Assembly: GCF_042453785.1 (NCBI RefSeq)
Contig: NC_091670.1
Location: forward strand, 40,559,501-40,623,500
Direction: 5' to 3'
DNA: 64,000 nucleotides
DNA from: Malus domestica
Taxonomy: Eukaryota; Streptophyta; Magnoliopsida; Rosales; Rosaceae
Made by a program: the position numbers and the translations under genes. Shown one piece after another: positions 57,835 to 64,000 of the stretch. The notes under the pieces were generated by a model that was not told the origin of the DNA, did not search any database, and was given only the letters and a program-made list of their open reading frames with translations. Position 1 is the stretch's first letter, and every line of letters starts with the position of its first letter.

Positions 57835-58204
57835 TAAATTGCCGTTTGATTCACTAGATTATTATTCAAGCAGAAATTTAAAATTGATTTTCTGAATTAT
57901 TTTTTTAAGTAAATTAATACCTAAATTATTTAAAATTAGTCAATTAACCCCCACCCCACCGTTATATTCTATGAAATTTTAATCACTTTGATGTTAAATA
58001 ATGGCACAACTTTATTCTCAAGAGTGAATCACGTTCTGGTCACGTGACAGTATTTAACAGCAAAGTGGATGAATTTCATCGAATATGATAGTGAGAGGTT
58101 AATTGGCTAATTTTAAATAGTTCAGCGGTTAATTTACCAAAAAAAAAGTTCAAGAAGTAAATTTTAACTGAATTAATAATTCAGAAGGTCAAACGACAGT
58201 TTAA
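57835..58204. mobile_element. Palindromic MITE, about 370 bp
   Basis: Ends TAAATTGCCGTTTGA and, in reverse complement, TAAACTGTCGTTTGACC. Long imperfect arms contain TTTAAAATTAGTCAATTAAC and its counterpart. Non-coding. Confidence 0.75.
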
Positions 58205-58992
58205 AAAAATAATTACCTGGCATATTGAGTTGTATAATTTGGTAATATTATACAACGGTTGGGCCAAGGGGATCAAGAGTCAAGACTCAAAACATTTTTA
58301 GCTCATGCAACGCACAATTCGATATATTATATTGGAGATTTTCTAGTATGTTTCGGAGAACTACATCAAATCTAACGGTTCTAGGTTTCCATCGGACGTT
58401 AACTTTAATAGAATTTTCGTACTGACATAATGTGCATCAATCAATTTTATTAACGGAACTAGAAAAGAGTTCTCAAATTTACATATCTAAACTGGGGAAA
58501 AATAGTCTTCCCTGGCTCGTGTTCTCAAACCGGTCTACCCTTGTGAGGTGAAATTTTTTGTGTAATGTGACGAAAGAGATAAAAAAGACAAAATACACAC
58601 CCGATTATTACACAGTAGAATCTCTCATTTTTATTAAAATGAACATATGTATACATGTATTTCACTAGTGGAATACAAAATGGTCTCTGTATCTACAGCA
58701 GCGCATGCATTTCTGTGCAACAATCTTATTCGAAACTAAAGAAATTGAAAAATCATAGCAAGAAGAGTGAAAGACAAACTGCACAGTACATCGACAGCCA
58801 CCGGTGGCCATGACAACATAACTTATCAGCAAGCAAGTTGCTGAGAAAATGCCTCTTCCATCCAAATCCCTTGTATCCTCCTTGCGGCTATACACTTACG
58901 GGATGGATGAAAGCTGCCTGATTGGAATTTCTTTCTGTAACAAAAATCGAATCCGTGATAAAAAAAAAAAAAAAAAAAAGAGTTTGTTTGTT
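58205..58992. other. 3' flank of the sphingosine kinase gene
   Basis: Contains the kinase 3' UTR, probably from about 58620. A poly-A run near 58960 lies just beyond the stop codon. A 76-codon open frame here is within the UTR and unsupported. Confidence 0.45.
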
Positions 58993-61900
58993 CTATACTG
59001 GGGAAAACAGAGTAGCTAAACCTTGATCCACGGTTATTTGAAGTTCGTCGTACGTCATCAGTGTCTTTTGGTCACATTTGTATGCTCCTCTGCCTCTAGC
59101 CAGGACCTCGCCATCTGAGTCGATTATCCCTCCCTTAACTGGGTCCTCGGTGCGAGGACCAGGTTGCAAAATAAATGCTTTCACCTGCAGTATGTCACAA
59201 GAAACGTTATTAAGGCTTCTTATTTGCCCAAAGGTAGACAAAATCTTGAGCAATAGTAAATGCTCGAGAGTTTGATTTTGCTGACCTTGAAGTACAAGAC
59301 ATATGGTGATTTGATATGGCTTCCGGTGCTCAACCCAGCCATCAACGAGAGCAATGATAATTTTGGACAGGCCCTCATCAATATCACGTCTATATAACCA
59401 TCCGAGAACTGCAAAGGAGCACGAATACATGTGAATTATTCGAGTTTTAAATAAACATCCCTAGAAAGTGTTAGCGGAGAAGTATCTGAAGTATATGCTA
59501 CGCAATTTTACAGTCCAACCTTGGCATCAGGCGCTGCCTTTGTGTCTTCACCACCCCAAGGCACATTGTGAAGCCAGATTGAAACGAAGGGCCCCCTAAT
59601 AGTTCTCCAGTCCATGCTATCCAAGTTAATATCAGGCCCCTCATAGCCATGCTGTCGAATGTTAATCGGTTCCTCTTGATTTGGAGCACATGCAATGTGT
59701 TGGTTAGCAGGTTCACTGTCATTACTGTAACTAGTCGGCTCTCCGTAAGTTTCAAAGCCCGGTGCAGGCACAAACGAAATAGATCCATGATATTGCCTCA
59801 AACGCACAATCCGTTGAACAGCCTAAAATACATAAACAATTATTACTAATTTCTTGCCATTCAAATCCATCATACACAAGCACACGAACATCTGCATTAG
59901 CAATGGAGTAATCCGTTAACATAACAAACGAGAGATTTAAACTTACATAGAAATCTAGTCGAGCACTTCCCATCCACCTATACTTCTCAGACTCAATGTC
60001 AATATCTGCCACTAAACCTGAAAGCAGATAAAGCTTTATTAGGTACCTATAAAATCATTGCATTTTTCCACTATCCAGTGGTGATACTTTTCACTTACCC
60101 CATGCAAGCATCAATACACTAAAGAATTTGGTCTTCCCCTGGCATATGGTAGCTACATCCAGTGAACGCTTATGCCCTGACCGTAAAAAAAACCACAAAG
60201 AAAAATTCATTAATCAAAACAATTACCAACAGAGTAATAGAAAGGGAGGAATCATAATATTTTGAGCACAGTATAACGATAGACAGACAGCATATATAAC
60301 CTCGAATAATGGCGAGAACAGCATTAGAAGGTGTACAAGGTTCACCAACAGAATCCGAAAGAGATTTGCCATTCCATTTCCAGTACCTAATGGAGAGAAT
60401 CTCGTCAGAAATTAATCTTGAAAACAAAAACAGACAAATAACTATGCTTGTTTTGAAGCGCAAACATACAATTCACCGCTTTGCCCTCACCTTTTGAAGA
60501 AGTAACTTTCCACAGGCTTATTCTTGAACTGAGCTGGAGGGTTTTCTGGTTTCCTCCAGAGTATAAGGCCGACTGAAGAATTTGAGGGTCAAAACAAGTC
60601 CATCAAATCTAGAGTACGTTCGACCCTGCTGATATGGGATACTTTTGCTTTTGACAAAGTAATGGATGGATCGGCACGTGTGCTGTTACGCTTGTCTCCA
60701 CATGCTTCCAGATAGGGCAAGTGCGAAGGATACAAGGAAGCATGTGGAGACAAGCGTAACAGCACACGTGCCGATCCATCCATTACTTTGTCAAAAGCAA
60801 AAGTATCCCATATCAGCAGGGTCGAACGTACTCTAGATTTGATGGACTTGTTTTGACCCTCAAATTCTTCAGTCGGCCTTATACTCTGGAGGAAACCAGA
60901 AAACCCTCCAGCTCAGTTCAAGAATAAGCCTGTGGAAAGTTACTTCTTCAAAAGCAAAAGTATCCCATATCATCTCTTCTCATTTTTCTTCTCTTTATCC
61001 TTCATGCTGCTGCAAGATGGGGAGAAGGTGAATAATCAGCCGGAGCTCTGATTGCTTACCTTGTCTGTCACCTCTTTCAGCAAATCCCCTAGCTCGGCGA
61101 CTTGGGGGACTCCTACTACATGGTTTGTATCGCGCTTGACCAAGCCTGAAACTACAAGTAAGCTTCAAGTGAAATTGATACATTACCTTGTGCATCTCCA
61201 CCAGTTAAAGATACCACCCCTGGATGGAGGAAGAGTACTTCCAGAGAAGCTGCCACATCTACCTATGAGACAGATAAGGCAAGTCAAGATGATACCACAC
61301 TCCGATACTTAGAAGTTTCGTGATTACGAGATCATTCTCCCACAATATTTCCTAATGTCATTTGTACTCTAATGTCATTTGTACTAAATCATTCACTTAT
61401 ACTCACTAAAGGAGAGCTTGAACCTATGTACTTGTGTAAACCCTTCACAATTAATGAGAACTCTTCTATTCCGTGGACATAGCCAATCTGGGTGAACCAC
61501 GTACATCTTGTGTTTGCTTTCCTATCTCTATCCATTTATATACTTATCCACACTAATGACCGGAGCAATTTAGCGAAGATCACAAAAAGCGACCGTTTTC
61601 GCTACCTAGGATCTATCTTACAAGAGAACGGAGAATTAGATGGAGATCTCAACCATAGAATACGAGCTGGATGGATGAAGTGTAAGAGTGCATCCAGTAT
61701 GTTGTGTGACCGTCGTAGGCCACTGAAGCTCAAGGGAAAATTTTATAAGACGGCAATAAGGCCAGCGATGTTGTATGGCACAGAATGTTGGGCGGTGAAA
61801 CATCAACACGTACACAAAATGGGTGTAGCAGAGATGAGGATGCTTCGTGGGATGTGTGGGCACACGAGAAAGGATAAGATTGAGAATGCGGATATCCGAG

Positions 61901-63522
61901 GTAAAGTAGGAGTAGCCGAAATTGAAGGAAAGATGAGAGAAAATCGGTTCCGGTGATTTGGACATGTGCAAAGAAGGCCGACTGACGCTCCGGTTCGAAG
62001 ATGTGACTACGGGACAGAGGTTCAGGGCCGAAGGGGTAGAGGAAGACCTAGGAAAACTTTGGAAGAGACTCTAAGAAAAGGTTTAGAGTACTTGGATCTA
62101 ACGGAGGACATGACACAAAACCGAGCGCAATGGCGTTCTAGGATTCATATAGCCGACCCCACTTAGTGGGAAAAGGCTTTGTTGTTGTTGTTGTAAAATA
62201 TAAAGAAAATTGAGAATTAAAGAGTACGAAACCTGCAGGAACTACTCCAAGGGGGATCTTTATTGCAGCATCCCAATCCTCTCTCTCAAGGAATCCATTT
62301 ACTACCTACTAAAAAGTGCAACGCTTGTAAGAAGAAAATAGTAAAACTATGTTTACCAAATTACCGCAGCTCTCCCTGCAATCAAAATCTAACTCATTTG
62401 ACGGAAAAGAGAAAAAACAAAGTTTGTCAGCGTTAGTAATTTGATTCATCAACAGCGTCATCTGCTCGATCACAACATGGCATTGCTCGTGTTTATCATG
62501 GCTGCCACCGATAACTGCAAACTAACCTCAACCAAGATTCCATCCCCACTAACACAAACAACGCCATCATACTTTGAAAGATCTAGTGTTTTAGCAACTT
62601 CCTTCGCATGTAGTTGATATCGAGTTTCTGAGAAATTCGATCAAGAAACAATTACGAAAAGGGAAACATTAACTCGACCCGCAATTCACAGATCCAAAAT
62701 TCAGTATCACACGTCAACTAACAACTAATAAGCAAAACATTGACGGAAATTCCTAACCTTGCAGCGTAAATTGGATGCCGGCATCCTCGAAAAGAGGTTT
62801 TACGTGATCAAGATAAATCTTTGAAGCAGATTTGCTCCCACCAAACGGATTCACAAAAACAAACAGCCTCTTTGGCCGTCCTGTGCAAAAGAGGATAAAT
62901 TACCACCTATATTATCACTATATATGCAAGAAAGTAAACAATAAACCATAAGTTCATGTTATTTTCAATAATTAACCTCAATTAAGTACAAATTAGAGTA
63001 AAAGGAGCTTGATTTAGCTTGAGCTAACAAATTAGAACGAAAACAACAGAAATTCAAAAATCTCAACGGTCAAACAAGAAGAAGTCATAAGTCAACTTTT
63101 CCAAGCATGCATTTAATTTTCCTGCATTTTCCTATCAACCAAACAGGACATAAGCCGATTACAAGCATACGAAAGTTACCGAGAGAATCGATGTAATCAC
63201 GGAGCTTCTGGCACCAGAGCCGGTGCGATTCCTCAAAGAGAGGCTCGAACACCAAGTCCTTCCGCGCCACAGCTCCTCTGCTCGCGGCGCAGCAGATTCC
63301 AGCTCGGCCTTCAACTAAAGCTCTTATCCTAATCTTCGGGCCTTCTGCCGCGAACCCGAGGACCTCCTTCTCGACGATCAAGCTCCGGTGACCTCTCTGC
63401 GACCACTGGAGCACTCCGTCGGAGAATAGAGTCACCGGTGTAACAACGCCGTTTATGAGAACCCGGTCGGAGATAAGGGATTCTGGTGGAGCGGACTCGG
63501 GTACGCGTCCGGGTCGGTCCAT
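58993..63522 (-). CDS. SPHK1: Sphingosine kinase, frameshifted in the catalytic core (possible pseudogene)
   Basis: Phosphorylates sphingoid bases to signalling lipids such as phytosphingosine-1-phosphate. Ten exons: 63180-63522, 62758-62880, 62527-62627, 62233-62305, 60301-60386, 60099-60176, 59947-60017, 59520-59822, 59286-59408, 58993-59184. Family blocks: LFVFVNPFGGSKSASKIY, VVCVSGDGILVEVVNG (nucleotide-binding GDG), LMLAWGLVADIDIESEKYRW, FVSIWLHNVPWG, FSDGYIDVILMR and the end YDELQITVDQGLATLFSP. All exons keep phase except exon 5, which is 86 bp where 87 is needed: in GTGNGMAKS one A is missing near 60372. Read literally, the frame meets a stop early in exon 6. Ignoring the gap the protein would be about 497 residues, near the Arabidopsis length. 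The start is the first true ATG; an upstream in-frame TTG is not used. Intron 4 (60387-62232) is swollen by transposons. Confidence 0.9.
60491..60954. repeat. Perfect 219-bp inverted repeat with 26-bp loop
   Basis: Arms 60491-60709 and 60736-60954 are exact reverse complements by direct reading, from CTTTTGAAGAAGTAACTTTC at the left to ACATGCTTCC at the loop. The sequence to the right of the right arm looks continuous with it (the pattern CAAAAGCAAAAGTATCCCAT also recurs at the junction). The left arm is therefore probably an inverted copy of retroelement DNA. It lies in intron 4 of the kinase gene. Confidence 0.95.
60955..61555 (+). mobile_element. Probable LTR-retrotransposon fragment
   Basis: Non-coding sequence with features of a retroelement end: a tandem ATGTCATTTGTACT-type repeat near 61350-61385, TTTATATACTTATCC near 61535, and a low-complexity leader. 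I recall similar text in Rosaceae LTR elements, but no LTR boundary or domain is proved here. Confidence 0.45.
61556..62194 (+). mobile_element. 5'-truncated RTE-type LINE with TTG tail
   Basis: Encodes the C-terminal part of an RTE-clade LINE protein: RYLGSILQENGELDGDLNH, KCKSASSMLCDRR, LKGKFYKTAIRPAMLYGTEC, HKMGVAEMRMLRGMCGHTRK, FGHVQRRPTDAPVRR, GRRGRGRPRKT and the end RSRIHIADPT. One in-frame TGA at 61954-61956 replaces the tryptophan normally before FGHV. The element ends in a (TTG)n tail at about 62180-62194, typical of plant RTE LINEs. It is antisense to the kinase gene. The endonuclease and RT core are absent. Confidence 0.9.
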
Positions 63523-63825
63523 GTTTGGCTTGTAGTTCAAGTCTTCGAATCGTTGAGGGGTTCTTTGTTTGGGTGAGCCTGAAAATGTGTGACGTGGAAT
63601 TTTATGTGCTGGTTGGCGGAGAAACGGGTTCGGTTGGATGAAGCGAATCGGGTCCGATGTGAACTGAACTTGGTTTGCAAATTAAATAAAATTACAAAAA
63701 AACCAGGAAAACTGAAATTTGTTCGTTGTACTGTATTGAGCTTTTGTAGGTTTCACAAAAGATAAAGCAAAGAGGCGTTGGACCCAAAGTTATTTTATAA
63801 TCGCGTTGTCGGATGACTTGTAACT
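63523..63825. promoter_or_regulatory. 5' flank of the sphingosine kinase gene
   Basis: Should hold the kinase leader and promoter. No specific element stands out. Confidence 0.4.
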
Positions 63826-64000
63826 TAGAGCTCGTTTATATTTGCTTTTAAAATGATTGAAAACATATTTTAAGAAAATAATTTTGAAACCAATTCTTAG
63901 TAAAAATGTAAGTAAATCCTAAAAAAACATTTAAAATGTTTCTTGGAAGAAACACATAATTGGTGCTTATTGCAGAAAGCACTTCAAGTGCTTTTGGATT
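63826..64000. mobile_element. MITE, family 2 (copy 3, cut by window end)
   Basis: Begins near GAGCTCGTTTATATTTGC, with TTTTAAAATGATTGAAAAC, AGTAAAAATGTAAGTAAATC and GTGCTTTTGGATT in the same order as 40028-40259. The right terminus lies beyond the window. Confidence 0.7.

Noticed and set aside
58665-58895. A 76-codon minus-strand frame downstream of the kinase stop
   Set aside because: It lies in the probable 3' UTR on the same strand and has no recognisable domain.
61492-61956. A 154-codon frame in the kinase intron as a host gene
   Set aside because: It is the C-terminal part of an RTE LINE, antisense to the host gene, with the typical TTG tail downstream.

Overview
This window is nuclear DNA of a flowering plant. 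Its protein-coding genes are split by short GT-AG introns, the intergenic DNA is AT-rich, and it is packed with miniature transposons, LTR retrotransposons and 5S-rRNA-bearing Cassandra elements. The repeat families resemble those I associate with Rosaceae, especially the apple and pear tribe. That assignment is an inference from repeat style and cannot name a species.

Layout. 1-5 kb: beta-galactosidase (minus strand, 3' end outside the window), with a decayed copy of its first exon about 0.8 kb upstream. 7.4-9.1 kb: DUF300/LAZ1-type membrane protein (plus). 10.3-13.2 kb: ARF-GAP of the AGD5/NEVERSHED type (plus). 14.55-19.48 kb: a young, complete Ty1/copia element with a single intact polyprotein frame. 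19.5-26.8 kb: gene-poor, with a diverged local duplication, several MITEs and a decayed plastid psaB fragment. 27.2-28.5 kb: DUF4408/DUF761 protein (plus) behind a tandemly duplicated promoter. 29.9-32.4 kb: nested MITEs. 32.7-37.0 kb: splicing factor SYF1 (minus), divergent from VPS28 (38.8-39.5 kb, plus). 40.7-41.6 kb: intronless pollen-type syntaxin (minus). 43.3-49.9 kb: a 14-exon VAL-type B3/CW chromatin repressor (minus). 50-58.5 kb: a second repeat field with a solo copia-type LTR, a three-LTR Cassandra array, a non-autonomous hAT element with a perfect 8-bp target duplication, a solo Cassandra LTR and palindromic MITEs. 59.0-63.5 kb: sphingosine kinase (minus), with a one-base frameshift in its catalytic core and an intron enlarged by a perfect 219-bp inverted repeat and a LINE.

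The genes are ordinary housekeeping or regulatory loci and do not form one pathway. Several act in membrane traffic (NEV-like ARF-GAP, VPS28 of ESCRT-I, SYP124-like syntaxin). The order DUF300, VPS28, VAL, SPHK matches, as I remember it, a block on Arabidopsis chromosome 4, so this looks like a conserved syntenic segment expanded by transposons. I found no CRISPR array, operon, tRNA gene or functional rRNA gene. Exon boundaries were derived by hand from splice consensus, reading phase and family conservation, and phases add up in every model except the frameshifted kinase exon.
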